64,000 bases of DNA from Allosphingosinicella indica (lineage in GTDB: Bacteria > Pseudomonadota > Alphaproteobacteria > Sphingomonadales > Sphingomonadaceae): contig NZ_LT840185.1 in NCBI RefSeq assembly GCF_900177405.1, forward strand, positions 1,231,501-1,295,500, in the 5' to 3' direction. The position numbers and the translations under genes are program-made. Positions 53,420-63,694 of this stretch are shown here, one piece after another. Position 1 is the stretch's first letter. Each line of letters starts with the position of its first letter. The notes under the pieces are model-generated. The model was given only the letters and a program-made list of their open reading frames with translations, did not search any database and had not been told where the DNA came from.

Positions 53420-54598
53420 TCAGGCGCAGCGATCCGCGGCGGGCTTCCCCGCGATCCGATCGCGTGTCCAAGCGACCAGCTCGCGCGGGAAGGGCGAATC
53501 CGCCGCCAGCAACGAAAGGTGATCGCGGCCGGCATAGCGGCGATAGTCGATCGGCTGTCCGGCCCGGCAACGCGCCGCGACGTAGCCGTCCTGGATGGCG
53601 GGGAGAACGAGATCGTCCGCCTCGCCCTGCGCGATGAGCAAAGGTGCGGCGACGCCACCCGTGGGGACGTTCTCGGCGAGCCTCGCCCCTAGCGGTCCCT
53701 CGCGCGGCGGGCGGGTGAAGATGGGCCCCACGAGCAATGCCTCGATTGCGGGGATGATCACCTCGCGCCCGCCCACGCAGCGATTGGCGATCGCGCGAAC
53801 CAGCATGCGGTCCGCGCCATAATCGGCCGGCCGCACCTCCGGATAAGCAGCGGCGTAGCGCGTGACGACATAAGCGGACACGATCTTGCCGAACACATTG
53901 TCGGCGGATGCGGTGAACAGCGCGGGGAGATCGCTCGCCGGCGCCATCGCCGCGACCCCGGCGAGCGGCACGTCGGGCGCATAAGCGCTGGCGCCCGTCC
54001 ACAGCGCGGAATGGCCACCCTGCGAATGGCCCCAGACGATCGTCTGCGTGCCGAGGTGGGCCTCGGGGATCTGGCGGGCGGCGCGGACCGCGTCCAGCAC
54101 GCCGCGCGCCGCTTCCTCGCCGACCAGATAGGCATGGCCGCCGCCGGTCCCCAGCCCGACATAATCGCTGGCAACATAGGCCCAGCCGTTGCCGATTACC
54201 GCGCCCACCGCGGGCACGTTCTGGAAGGGATCGACGAGCCGAGAGGGCGCGCAGCCCTGCGCGATGCCGGTGGTGCCGTGCGCCCAGGCGATCGTCGGAC
54301 GCGGCCCGGCAGACGGCGCGCGCGGCACCACCACCAGCCCGCTCGCCACCGCCGGCGTGCCGTCCGCACGTGTCGTCGCATAGAGGATCCGCCATCCTTG
54401 TGCGCGCGACGATACGTTGCGGCTGAAAGGCTCGGCCCGGATCAGTCGTCCGGGCGGGCCGATGGCACTCGACGGAGGTTCGTAGAAGGGGTCCGCGGGC
54501 GCCGGCCGCGTCGACCAGAGCGCCGCCAGCACGATCGTCGCCGCCAGCAGCAGCACCGAGACCAGCCTTCGCCGATTTCTCAGGTTGATGGAGGCCAT
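53420..54598 (-). CDS. Secreted lipase-like alpha/beta hydrolase
   Basis: A 392-residue exported hydrolase. The N-terminal membrane/signal segment is about 12-32 (LVSVLLLAATIVLAALW). The nucleophile elbow is VWGHSQGGHSALW, the acid is in AQGEADDLVLP and the base in YAGRDHLSL. Cysteines in CAPSRL and NRCVGG suggest a disulfide. It resembles secretory (LIP-type) lipases. ATG 54598 has AAGGGGGA seven bases upstream and is preferred to ATG 54625. Confidence 0.88.
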   Translation of the reverse strand: MASINLRNRRRLVSVLLLAATIVLAALWSTRPAPADPFYEPPSSAIGPPGRLIRAEPFSRNVSSRAQGWRILYATTRADGTPAVASGLVVVPRAPSAGPRPTIAWAHGTTGIAQGCAPSRLVDPFQNVPAVGAVIGNGWAYVASDYVGLGTGGGHAYLVGEEAARGVLDAVRAARQIPEAHLGTQTIVWGHSQGGHSALWTGASAYAPDVPLAGVAAMAPASDLPALFTASADNVFGKIVSAYVVTRYAAAYPEVRPADYGADRMLVRAIANRCVGGREVIIPAIEALLVGPIFTRPPREGPLGARLAENVPTGGVAAPLLIAQGEADDLVLPAIQDGYVAARCRAGQPIDYRRYAGRDHLSLLAADSPFPRELVAWTRDRIAGKPAADRCA

Positions 54599-54656
54599 CG
54601 CGACATCCCCCTTGCCCGCCGCCATCTTGCCACGGTCGGGCGCGAAGCGCGAGCCG

Positions 54657-55178
54657 TCAGGCGAGGCTCTTGTAGAAGAATGTGGTGGCGCAGTGGGTGC
54701 CGTCGGGCATCAGGGCAAAGTGCGGCACCGCGCCGACGCGGGTCCAGCCGGTGCGTTCGTAGAGCCGTTCCGCTTCCGGCGTCGCGGTGTCTAGGACGAG
54801 GAGCGTGCGCCCGCGGGCGAGCGCTTCGGCTTCCGCCGCCGCCATCAGCCGGGCGCCGATGCCGCGGCACCGCGCGCTGCGCCGAACAAGCACCTTGCCG
54901 AGATCGGCGCGATGCGGCTGGTTCTCCGCCTGCGCGAGGCTGAGCACGGCGGTGCCGAGGATCGCGCCCGCCTCTTCCGCCACGATCAGCACGCGCCGCT
55001 CCGCCGCGACGCTGGCGGCGATGCTGCGCCAGAATTCTTCGGCGCGCGCCTGGTCGAGCGGGGCGAGAAAGCCTACCGAGGCGCCGCCCTCCACGCTGTC
55101 GATCAGCACTTCGCCGAGGTGGGGCACGGCCTCTGCCGCGGCGTGGCCATCGAGCGTGCGGATCGCGACGGAGGACAT
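54657..55178 (-). CDS. GNAT-family N-acetyltransferase
   Basis: A 173-residue acetyl-CoA-dependent acetyltransferase. The acetyl-CoA loop is RSARCRGIGARLMAAAE, preceded by the strand ADLGKVLV and followed by LLVLDTATPEAERLYERTGW. The substrate cannot be predicted. It is a separate unit between the hydrolase and a GST gene. Confidence 0.88.
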   Translation of the reverse strand: MSSVAIRTLDGHAAAEAVPHLGEVLIDSVEGGASVGFLAPLDQARAEEFWRSIAASVAAERRVLIVAEEAGAILGTAVLSLAQAENQPHRADLGKVLVRRSARCRGIGARLMAAAEAEALARGRTLLVLDTATPEAERLYERTGWTRVGAVPHFALMPDGTHCATTFFYKSLA

Positions 55179-55238
55179 GGCGATGTCTTACCGTCGCCCG
55201 ATGCCCTCGCCCAGCAGCGGTGATCTTTTCACATGCGC

Positions 55239-55892
55239 TCAGTCGCGGTCTGGTGCGCCGCCCGGAAAATAGGCGCGCCACGGCCGCGCCTCGTCGATCG
55301 CGCGGGCGAAGGCGGACCGCGCCATCAACCGCGCGCGATAGGCGGCGACATTTGGGAAGCGCCCGTCCATCGGGTGGCTCCAGTCGGCATAGAAGAGCTG
55401 CGGCCCGGCCGAGACGTCGGCGAGGCTGAAGTCGCCCGCCGCCCATTCGCGATCCGCCATATGTGCGTCGAGCCAGGCATAGGCCTTGTCGAGCGCCGCG
55501 CGCGCATCCTTGACGGCGATGGGATCACGGTCCGCCTCGGCGCGCATGTGATCGAAGACGATCCGCTGCTGCGGCGTCGCGACATAATTGTCGAAAAAGC
55601 GGTCGAGCGTGCGCACCTCCAGCGCCGCATCGGGATCGTCCGGGATCAGCGGCACCGGCCCGCGATGATGGATGTGGAGATATTCGACGATGCTCGTCGC
55701 CTCGGGCACCACCCGCCCGCCCTCGCGCAGCACGGGGAACTTGCCGATCGGCCAGATCGCCGCCAGCTCCGCCTGCGCCGCATTGCCCGGCTCCAGCATC
55801 CTCAGCGCGAACGGGATGCCGTTCTCGTAGAAAGCGGTGATCGCCTTCTGGCAGTAGGAGGAGAAGGGGTGGGCGAAAAGCTCTATGGTCAT
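55239..55892 (-). CDS. Glutathione S-transferase family protein
   Basis: A 217-residue cytoplasmic enzyme. The thioredoxin-like N-domain starts MTIELFAHPFSSYCQKAITA with a Cys in place of the usual catalytic Ser/Tyr region. GKFPVLREGGRVVPEATSIVEYL binds glutathione. The helical C-domain contains EWAAGDFSLADVSAGPQLFY. ATG 55892 begins the family N-terminus. Confidence 0.88.
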   Translation of the reverse strand: MTIELFAHPFSSYCQKAITAFYENGIPFALRMLEPGNAAQAELAAIWPIGKFPVLREGGRVVPEATSIVEYLHIHHRGPVPLIPDDPDAALEVRTLDRFFDNYVATPQQRIVFDHMRAEADRDPIAVKDARAALDKAYAWLDAHMADREWAAGDFSLADVSAGPQLFYADWSHPMDGRFPNVAAYRARLMARSAFARAIDEARPWRAYFPGGAPDRD

Positions 55893-56443
55893 GACTGGTT
55901 TTCGTATCCCGCTACAAACCACCACCGATATCATGGACTTTTGGGCAAATCCCGCCGCGAAAGCCTGATCGAGCAGGCCAAGCATAACCGCAGCCCATGC
56001 ACGGCCGGCGTGCTTACGATCGCTGGTCAGTCCATTGCCTCAGTTGTGGATGCGCTCCTGCGAACGCCCCGACACACGCCTTGGCCACTCGACGGTGGGT
56101 CGCCAAAGGATGCAAGATTGGGGCGCGGAAAGGCGCACAATTTCGTCCAAAAAGCGCGAATGATGTGTCATGCTGTGTTAAATGGGTGGCACGATGTCGC
56201 CTGCAAACTTGGCTGGCTGAGGCGCGCTTTCCGATGTGGGACGATCGGCACACGCATTGCGAAATTGAACTGTCGGAATCTAAGGCGACCCCGCGAGCTG
56301 ATGACACCGCGGAGCCCGACTGCGAGGCAGGGCCGCGGGCCGGCGACCGCAAAAGTCGCCCCGTATCAACGCGAAACTTCCACCGGGCACGACCGGCTTT
56401 GAAGCCGCACCGGCTCAAACCCGGATTGTATTGATCGCGAGCG
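55893..56443. other. 550-bp region without a supported gene
   Basis: Less GC-rich than its surroundings. The two open frames here (55997-56434 plus, 56014-56418 minus) encode Cys/Ser/Arg-rich sequence with no recognisable fold, signal or ribosome site. No clear terminator or tRNA. It may hold promoters for the divergent flanks, a small RNA, or gene remains. Confidence 0.5.
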
Positions 56444-57226
56444 TCATTTCGCGCGTCCGCCCTTCAGCTCGATCCACACCGGCGCGTGGTCGCTGGCTTT
56501 GGTCCAGCCGCGCACATCGCGGTCCACCCCCGCCGCTTTCAGGCGCTTGGCGAGTTTCGGCGCCAGCATGAGATGATCAATCCGCAGGCCCGCGTCGCGC
56601 TGATAGGCTTGCCGGAAATAATCCCAGAATGTGTAGATCGTCGCGCCGGGATGCAGCGATCGGAGTGCGTCCTTCCAGCCCTGCTTTTCGAGCGCCGCGA
56701 ACGCCGCGCGCACCGGCTCGACATAGAGCGCGTCTTCGGTCCAGCGCTCGGGCTTATAGACGTCGGCGGGCGTGGGGATGATGTTGAAGTCGCCCGCCAG
56801 CACCGCCGGCACGTCGGCAGCAATCAGCTCCCTCGCGTGGGCCAGCAGCCGGTCGATCCACGCCAGCTTGTAGTCGAATTTCGGGCCGGGGCGCGGATTG
56901 CCGTTGGGGAGGTAGAGACAGCCGATAAGTATGCCGGCGACCGCGGCTTCGAGATAGCGGCTCTGGCCGTCGTCCGTTCCCGGCAGTCCGCGGCGCGTTT
57001 CGTGGATCGCGCCGACGCGGCTCAGGATCGCGACGCCGTTCCAGCGCGGCTGGCCGTACCAGACCGCGTCATAGCCGAGCGCCGCGATCGCCGCTTCGGG
57101 GAAGCGTTCGTCGGGGCTTTTCAGCTCTTGCAGGCAGACGATGTCGGGCGTCGTCTCTTCCAGCCACCGCAGCAGCACGGGGAGCCGCCCGTTGACGCCG
57201 TTGACGTTGAAACTCGCAATCCGCAC
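56444..57226 (-). CDS. xthA: Exodeoxyribonuclease III (AP endonuclease)
   Basis: DNA-repair nuclease acting at abasic sites. Family motifs are IASFNVNGVNGR, IVCLQELKSPDE (metal Glu), GCLYLPNGNPRP, LAGDFNIIPTPADV and SDHAPVWIEL (catalytic Asp-His). The length of 260 residues matches XthA. It precedes the tRNA-Thr gene on the same strand side by about 110 bases. Confidence 0.95.
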   Translation of the reverse strand: MRIASFNVNGVNGRLPVLLRWLEETTPDIVCLQELKSPDERFPEAAIAALGYDAVWYGQPRWNGVAILSRVGAIHETRRGLPGTDDGQSRYLEAAVAGILIGCLYLPNGNPRPGPKFDYKLAWIDRLLAHARELIAADVPAVLAGDFNIIPTPADVYKPERWTEDALYVEPVRAAFAALEKQGWKDALRSLHPGATIYTFWDYFRQAYQRDAGLRIDHLMLAPKLAKRLKAAGVDRDVRGWTKASDHAPVWIELKGGRAK

Positions 57227-57334
57227 GGGCCACCTCGATCGCCGGCTTCAGCCTATCGAGCGCAACGCGCGGCGTCGAACCCGGGGCGCAGGCGAAGCGC
57301 CGCAGAGAGTAAATAGAGGCGGGGTGGGAAACGC

Positions 57335-57410
57335 TGGTGCCGCTTAGGTGACTCGAACACCTGACCCCATCATTACGAATGATGTGCTCTACCAGCTGAG
57401 CTAAAGCGGC
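57335..57410 (-). tRNA. tRNA-Thr (CGT)
   Basis: A 76-nt cloverleaf on the minus strand, with acceptor GCCGCTT/AAGCGGC, discriminator A and an encoded CCA. The D-arm contains AGCTCAGCTGGTAGAGC. The anticodon arm is CATCA-TTCGTAA-TGATG, giving anticodon CGT (threonine, ACG). The T-arm contains GGTTCGAGTC-like GTGTTCGAGTCAC. Confidence 0.96.
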
Positions 57411-57607
57411 TTGCCGATCCGGCGTGCGCGGGGCCTTATCAGCGCGCTTGGGGGAAGACAAGCGGGCGCGGCCGGGCGGGCGCGGCGGCCGCGCGCGCCG
57501 CGCTTTCGCCCGCGCGCTCCGCAGCCAGAACTTAACCCAATTTCAACCATGCCGCGTGCATCGTCCGCCCTCGAAAAGACAGGGGCGTCACTTTGGACAG
57601 GGCGGGA

Positions 57608-58921
57608 ATGGACAGCTATCGGGCGTTCGAGGACGGCGTCGGCGCGGATTATCCCGCAGACGACGAGCCGGTCATGGACGCGCCGCCCGCGATCGGGCTG
57701 GACGAGCGCCGGATGCACGTGCGCGCCTATAATTATTGGGTCTCGCTGCTCGGCGGTCGCGCCTACCCTTCGATCCAGGACGTCGATCCCGCCGGCATCG
57801 ACGATTTCGGGCCGCACAGCGTACTGCTCGATTTCTCGGCGGGCAGCGACGATCCCGCGATCGCCTTCGTCGGCGCGGACCTGCGCCGCGAGTGTGGGCT
57901 CGATCACGACATCGCCTTTATCAGCGAGGTGCCGCCGCGCTCTTTGCTGTCGCGGCTCACCGATCATTATCTCCAGATCATCGCCAATTGCGCGCCGATC
58001 GGCTTCGAGGCCGAGTTCGTCGGCCAGCGCGGGCTCAACACCATGTATCGCGGCATATTGATGCCATTGTCCTCGGACGGCGACACGATCGATTTCATCT
58101 ATGGCGTGATTAACTGGAAGGAGTCCGCCGACAGCGCGACTGCCGATGCGCTGGCACGCGAGATCGAACGCGCCGCGCCGACGATGCCGCCGCAGGCCGC
58201 GGTTCCCGTCTGGGCCGATGGGCCGAGCGCCGAGAGTGCGTCCGCGCCGCACGTGCCGCCCGTAGATCTCATCGATCAGGGGCTCGAACTGGGCGTTGAT
58301 CGCGATGCCACCGGGTTCGCCTTCTCGCTCTCCGACGACGCGGGCCTTGCCGATCGGCTGGCGGCGGCGCGCGATTGCGCCGATGCCGCCGCGGGCGCCG
58401 ATGCGCGCAGCCGCGCCGCGCTCTATGAAACGCTCGCGCTCGCGCATGATTTCGCCATCGCCGCCGATGCCGCGCCCGACGATTATGCCGAGCTGCTCGA
58501 CGATGCGGGCATCGCCGCGCAGGCGCGCGCGCCGATGACGCCGGTGGTCAAGCTCGTCTTCGGCGTGGGCTACGACAAGGCGCGCGTCACCGAATATGCC
58601 GCCGCGCTGAGCTATGCCAGGCGCGAGGGCGTCGCGAGCGGCGGTTTCTCCGCATTCCTCGCCTCGCACCCCGGCGGCCTCAAGGCGCTGGTGGCCGAGG
58701 AACGGCGCCACCGCCGCCCCGCTGCGGCCCCGGATCGCAGCTCCCGCGCGCGCGCGACGTTGCGCACCGCCAAGCCGCTCGCCTTCGTAGATATCGACAC
58801 CGGCGCGGAGGAATTCGTGCTGCTCGTCGCGCGGCGTGAGGGCGATGGCCGGCTCGCCGTCATTGCGCCGGTCGCGGGCGACGAAGCGCTGGTCGATCGC
58901 GCCATCCGCAAAGCCGCCTGA
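57608..58921 (+). CDS. PAS-like protein upstream of NAD-glutamate dehydrogenase
   Basis: A 437-residue cytoplasmic protein. The first 190 residues resemble a PAS-type domain (MHVRAYNYWVSLLGGRAYPSI, then GFEAEFVGQRGLNTMYRGILMPL and IDFIYGVINWKE). The remainder is Ala/Asp-rich and helical with no named domain. No kinase, GGDEF or HTH output is visible. ATG 57608 is used, with TTG 57593 in frame. It precedes gdhB by 111 bases and may be functionally linked. Confidence 0.8.
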   Translation: MDSYRAFEDGVGADYPADDEPVMDAPPAIGLDERRMHVRAYNYWVSLLGGRAYPSIQDVDPAGIDDFGPHSVLLDFSAGSDDPAIAFVGADLRRECGLDHDIAFISEVPPRSLLSRLTDHYLQIIANCAPIGFEAEFVGQRGLNTMYRGILMPLSSDGDTIDFIYGVINWKESADSATADALAREIERAAPTMPPQAAVPVWADGPSAESASAPHVPPVDLIDQGLELGVDRDATGFAFSLSDDAGLADRLAAARDCADAAAGADARSRAALYETLALAHDFAIAADAAPDDYAELLDDAGIAAQARAPMTPVVKLVFGVGYDKARVTEYAAALSYARREGVASGGFSAFLASHPGGLKALVAEERRHRRPAAAPDRSSRARATLRTAKPLAFVDIDTGAEEFVLLVARREGDGRLAVIAPVAGDEALVDRAIRKAA

Positions 58922-59032
58922 CAGCAGCGTCAATCGCCGCTGCGCCAGCCTTGCCGCCCCCCGATGCCCGGCCTATAGCCCCGCCGATAACAAGCGGCCG
59001 GCTTGTCACGCCGCCCGTGCCCGGGGAGCTAG

Positions 59033-62000
59033 ATGATGTCAGCCGACAGCATGGAAGCGGATAGCGCCGCTGACCTGCCCTATATCGATGCCTTGAGCGA
59101 CGCGCTGGTTCACGGCGCGCTCCCCGGCGAGATCGCCGGCTTCGACACGCAAGATGCGCGCGAGGCCGCACGCTTCGTTTCCGCCTGCGCCGAGCGGCGC
59201 CCCGCGGGGATCGCGCTCGTCCGGCTCGAATCGCTCGGCGGCAAGGTCGGCGAGCGGATGATGCGCATCTGCATCGTCAACGATGACATGCCCTTCCTGG
59301 TCGATTCGGTCGCCAATGCGATCACCCAGCACGGCCTCATCATCCACCGGCTGCTCCACCCGGTCGTCTGCGCCAAGCGCGACGAGAAGCAGGCGCTCCA
59401 GTCGATCGAGCCGACCTACGATGGCTGCCAGCGCGAGTCCCTCATGTATATCGAGGTCGATCGCACCGATGCGCGTGGCCGCCGCGATCTCATCGCCGAT
59501 CTCCACCGCGTCCTCGCCGACGTGCGCGCCGCGGTGGCCGACTGGAAGGCGCTGCAGGCCAAGATGCGCGCCGACGCCGACCTGATTGAGGACGGCGAGG
59601 CCGCCGATCTGCTGCGCTGGTTCGCCGACGGCGCGATGACCCTGCTCGGCTATCATGTCGAACAGCCGACCGGTCAGCCGGTCGAGGCGCTCGGCCTGTT
59701 CAAGATCCCCGGCGAGCCGACCGACGAGGGCGGCTGCATGGGCGCGATCCGCTATTTCGAGAACGGCGGCGCGGTGCCGCTGATCGCCAAGGCGGACCGC
59801 AAGTCCACCGTCCACCGCCGCGTGCCGCTCGATCTCGTCGTGGTGCCGATCCGCGAGGGCGGCAAGATCACCGGCATCGGCGTTCACGCCGGCCTCTGGA
59901 CCAGCCAGGCGCTCGGCGCGCCGATCGAAGAGGTCCCGCTGCTCCGCCGCCGGCTGAAGGAGCTGGAGGACGGGCTCGGCTTCGACCGCCGCGGCCATTC
60001 GGGCAAGGCGCTGCGCCATGCGATCACCTCGCTGCCGCGCGATCTGCTGGTCAGCCTCGGCGACGATGCGGTCAAGACGCTCGTGCTCACTGCCATGTCG
60101 CTGGCGGATCGTCCGCGGCCGACGCTGATCCTGGTGCGCAGCCGCCTCAAGGGCCATCTCTTCGCCTTCGTCTGGCTGCCGCGCGATGAGCTCTCCACGC
60201 GCCGCCGCAACGAGATCGGCGACATGATCGAGGCGGCGACCGGCGGGCGTCCGTCGAGCTGGGCGGTCGAATTGGGCGAGGGCGATCTCGCGCTCATCCG
60301 CTTCACCTATTACGTCGATCCCGCGTCGCCGACGCCCGACGCGGCGGAGCTCGATCGCCGGCTGGACGAAATGGTTCGCGGCTGGGAGCCGAGCGTCGAA
60401 GCGGCACTAGGCGACATCGTCGGCCCGGCGCGCGCCACCCGCTTGGCGCTGAGCTTCGTCGGCGATTTCCCCGACAGCTACCGCACCCGCACGCAGCCCG
60501 GCGAGGCGGCGGCGGACGTGATGCGCATCTGCGAGTTGCAGGGCGCCACCGACCGCGACGCGCGTCTCTATCGTCGCGAGGGCGACGCGCCCGATCACCT
60601 CCGCCTCAAGACCTATCGCCTGGGCGCGCTCATCCCGCTGTCAGAAGCTGTGCCGGTATTCGAGAATTTCGGCTTCCGCGTGCTCGAGGAAATTCCGACC
60701 GCGCTCAATGAGGGCAAGCTCGGCTACATCCACGAGTTTGTGCTCGAGGTGCAGCAGGGCGACGTCGCCGGGCTGCTCGAGCGCGCAGAGCCGATCGAGC
60801 GCGCGATCGCCGCGGTGCTGGAGGGCAAGGCGGAGAATGATCCGTTCAACCAGCTCCTCGTCGCCGCCGGGCTGCAATCGCACGAAGTCGTGCTGTTCCG
60901 CGCCTGGTTCCGCTACCTCCGCCAGACCGGCCTCGCCTATTCGCAGATCACCGTCGTCGATGCGTTGCGCAGCGCCCCCGCGGTCGCGCGCGGCCTCATC
61001 GATCTGTTCGAGGCCGAGCATGATCCCAGGAAGATCGGCAGCGGCGTCGATGGCGCGAAAGCGGCGGAAGCGGCGATCACCGAGGGACTGAGCCATGTCG
61101 CGGCGATGGACGACGATCGCATCCTGCGACTGATCCGCGGCGTTGTCGTGGCGACGCTGCGCACCAACGCCTTTGCCGAATCGGGCAAGGAGGCGCTCGC
61201 CTTCAAGCTCGAGAGCGCCAACGTCCCCGGCCTTCCCGCCCCCGTGCCATGGCGCGAGATCTGGGTGTACAGCCCGCGCGTTGAGGGCATCCATCTGCGC
61301 GGTGGCCCGGTCGCCCGCGGGGGCCTGCGCTGGTCCGACCGCCGCGACGACTTCCGCACCGAGATCCTGGGCCTGATGAAGGCACAGGTCGTCAAGAACG
61401 CCGTCATCGTGCCGACCGGCGCCAAGGGCGGCTTCTATCCCAAGCAGCTTCCCTCGCCCGCGGTCGACCGCGAAGCCTGGTTCGAGGAAGGCAAGGAAAG
61501 CTACCGGACCTTCATCCGCGCTTTGCTCTCGGTCACCGACAATATCGTCGAGGGCGAGGTGGTGCATCCCGCGGGCGTCACCGTACGCGACGGTGACGAT
61601 CCCTATTTCGTGGTTGCGGCCGACAAGGGCACGGCGACCTTCTCCGACGTCGCCAATGCGATCGCGGTCGATCGCAAATTCTGGCTCGGCGACGCCTTCG
61701 CGTCGGGCGGCAGCCAGGGTTACGACCACAAGGCGATGGGCATCACCGCGCGCGGCGCCTGGGTGTCGGTGCAGCGCCACTTCCTCGAATTGGGCACCGA
61801 TGTGCAAACCCAGCCGATCACTGTGGTCGGCTGCGGCGACATGTCGGGCGACGTCTTCGGCAACGGCATGCTGCTGTCGAAGGCGCTGAAGGTGATAGCG
61901 GCGTTCGATCACCGCCACATCTTCCTCGATCCGAACCCCGATCCGGCCGCGAGCTGGGTCGAGCGCAAGCGGATGTTCGATCTGCCACGCTCGAGCTGGG

Positions 62001-63694
62001 ATGATTATGACAAGGCGCTCATCTCCAAGGGCGGCGGCGTCTTCCCGCGCACCCAGAAGCAGATTCCGCTGACGCCCGAAGTGCAGGCCGCGCTCGACAT
62101 CGCGGTCGACACGATCGATCCGCTGAGCCTCATCAACGCCATCCTCCGCGCACCCGCGGACCTGCTCTGGTTCGGCGGCATCGGCACCTATGTGAAGGCC
62201 AAGGGCCAGAACAATGCCGAGGTCGGCGATCCCAGCAACGATGCGGTGCGCGTCAATGCGGCGGACCTGCGCGTCAAGGCGATCGGCGAGGGCGCGAACC
62301 TCGGCGTGACGCAGGCGGGCCGGATCGAATTCTCGCTCGCCGGCGGGCGGATCAACACCGACTTCATCGACAATTCGGCCGGCGTCGATTGCTCGGACAA
62401 CGAGGTCAACATCAAGATCCCGCTCAACCGCGAGATGGCGGAAGGGCGGCTCGGCTTCGAGGACCGCAACGCCTTCCTCGCCGAGATGACCGACGATGTC
62501 GCGGCGGTCGTGCTGGAGGACAACCGCCTCCAGACGCTGGCGCTGTCGATCGCCGAGCGCGGCGGCGCGCGTGCGCTACCGTCGATCGTCCGCGCGATCG
62601 AATTGCTCGAGGAAAGCGGCCGCCTCAACCGTCAGGTCGAGGGGCTGGCCGGCAATGAAGAGCTGCTCCGCCGCGGGCAGGAAGATCGCGGCCTCACCCG
62701 GCCCGAGCTCGCCGTCGTTCTCTCCAGCACCAAGCTGGAGCTGCAGGCGGCGATCGAGGCGGGCAAGCTGACCGAAGACGCGACGCTGACCCCCGAGCTC
62801 TGCGCCGCCTTCCCGGATCGGATGCAGAAGCGGTTCGGCGATGCGATCGTCCAGCACCGCCTGCGCCGCGAGATCATCGCCACCAAGATCGCCAACCGCT
62901 TCGTCAACCGGCTGGGCGTCACCGCACCCTTCGCGCTGACCGAGGAGGAGGGCGCCTCACTGGCGCAGGCTTCTGCGGCGTTCGTCGCCGCCGAACGATT
63001 GTTCGACATGCGCGCCTTGTGGCGCGAGCTCGACGAAATCCCGCTCTCCGAGCCGGTGCGCGTCGAATTGTTCGACGAGGCATCGAAGGGCCTCCAGCTC
63101 CACATCGCCGACATGCTGCGCTGCGTGCCCGCAACGATGAAACTGCAGGAGATCGTCGAGACGCTCGGCCCCGGCATCGCCAAGCTCAACCAGCATGTGG
63201 ACGAGCTGCTCCGCGAGGAAGCGCGCAACCAGGGCCAGGCGATGCGCGACCGGCTGACCGAGCTCGGCGTCCCCGCCGATATCGTCAAGCGCATAGCCCG
63301 TCTCTCCGAGATGAACGGCGCGGTCGGCATCGCGATGCTGAGCCACCAGAGCGGCGTCGATGTCGTCAAGCTCACCGACGCCTATACAAATCTCGGCGAA
63401 GCATTGGGCATCGACTGGGCGCAGCAGACCGCGAACCGCCTCGAATCGAAGGACACGTGGGAACGGTTGCTCGCCGCCGGGCTCGCGCGCGATTTCGAGC
63501 AGCTCCGCATCGATTTCCTGCGCCGCAACAAGGGCGGCGATCCGTCGGCGGCGGTCGATCAGTGGGTCGCGCACCAGCGTCCGCGCGTCGATCAGTTCCG
63601 TCGGCTGGTCGATCGCGCGCGCACCGCGCCGCAGACGACGGCGCCGATGCTCGCGCAGATCGCCGCACAGGCCCGCGGACTGCTCGCGCGCTAG
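59033..63694 (+). CDS. gdhB: NAD-specific glutamate dehydrogenase, large type
   Basis: A 1,553-residue enzyme interconverting glutamate and 2-oxoglutarate, of the large (about 180 kDa) class. The long N-terminal regulatory part holds ACT-like segments (for instance GVHAGLWTSQALGAPIEEVP). The catalytic core has GPVARGGLRWSDRRDDFRTE and KNAVIVPTGAKGGF (active Lys region). NAD binding is near VVGCGDMSGDVFGNGMLL. The C-terminal helical domain completes it. A GGGGAGC precedes ATG 59033/59036. The stop shares CTAG with the convergent gene. Confidence 0.96.
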   Translation: MMSADSMEADSAADLPYIDALSDALVHGALPGEIAGFDTQDAREAARFVSACAERRPAGIALVRLESLGGKVGERMMRICIVNDDMPFLVDSVANAITQHGLIIHRLLHPVVCAKRDEKQALQSIEPTYDGCQRESLMYIEVDRTDARGRRDLIADLHRVLADVRAAVADWKALQAKMRADADLIEDGEAADLLRWFADGAMTLLGYHVEQPTGQPVEALGLFKIPGEPTDEGGCMGAIRYFENGGAVPLIAKADRKSTVHRRVPLDLVVVPIREGGKITGIGVHAGLWTSQALGAPIEEVPLLRRRLKELEDGLGFDRRGHSGKALRHAITSLPRDLLVSLGDDAVKTLVLTAMSLADRPRPTLILVRSRLKGHLFAFVWLPRDELSTRRRNEIGDMIEAATGGRPSSWAVELGEGDLALIRFTYYVDPASPTPDAAELDRRLDEMVRGWEPSVEAALGDIVGPARATRLALSFVGDFPDSYRTRTQPGEAAADVMRICELQGATDRDARLYRREGDAPDHLRLKTYRLGALIPLSEAVPVFENFGFRVLEEIPTALNEGKLGYIHEFVLEVQQGDVAGLLERAEPIERAIAAVLEGKAENDPFNQLLVAAGLQSHEVVLFRAWFRYLRQTGLAYSQITVVDALRSAPAVARGLIDLFEAEHDPRKIGSGVDGAKAAEAAITEGLSHVAAMDDDRILRLIRGVVVATLRTNAFAESGKEALAFKLESANVPGLPAPVPWREIWVYSPRVEGIHLRGGPVARGGLRWSDRRDDFRTEILGLMKAQVVKNAVIVPTGAKGGFYPKQLPSPAVDREAWFEEGKESYRTFIRALLSVTDNIVEGEVVHPAGVTVRDGDDPYFVVAADKGTATFSDVANAIAVDRKFWLGDAFASGGSQGYDHKAMGITARGAWVSVQRHFLELGTDVQTQPITVVGCGDMSGDVFGNGMLLSKALKVIAAFDHRHIFLDPNPDPAASWVERKRMFDLPRSSWDDYDKALISKGGGVFPRTQKQIPLTPEVQAALDIAVDTIDPLSLINAILRAPADLLWFGGIGTYVKAKGQNNAEVGDPSNDAVRVNAADLRVKAIGEGANLGVTQAGRIEFSLAGGRINTDFIDNSAGVDCSDNEVNIKIPLNREMAEGRLGFEDRNAFLAEMTDDVAAVVLEDNRLQTLALSIAERGGARALPSIVRAIELLEESGRLNRQVEGLAGNEELLRRGQEDRGLTRPELAVVLSSTKLELQAAIEAGKLTEDATLTPELCAAFPDRMQKRFGDAIVQHRLRREIIATKIANRFVNRLGVTAPFALTEEEGASLAQASAAFVAAERLFDMRALWRELDEIPLSEPVRVELFDEASKGLQLHIADMLRCVPATMKLQEIVETLGPGIAKLNQHVDELLREEARNQGQAMRDRLTELGVPADIVKRIARLSEMNGAVGIAMLSHQSGVDVVKLTDAYTNLGEALGIDWAQQTANRLESKDTWERLLAAGLARDFEQLRIDFLRRNKGGDPSAAVDQWVAHQRPRVDQFRRLVDRARTAPQTTAPMLAQIAAQARGLLAR

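Noticed and set aside
56014-56418. Possible 134-residue gene on the minus strand
   Set aside because: Cys/Ser/Arg-rich, no ribosome site, no recognisable domain, and an equally long frame on the other strand.
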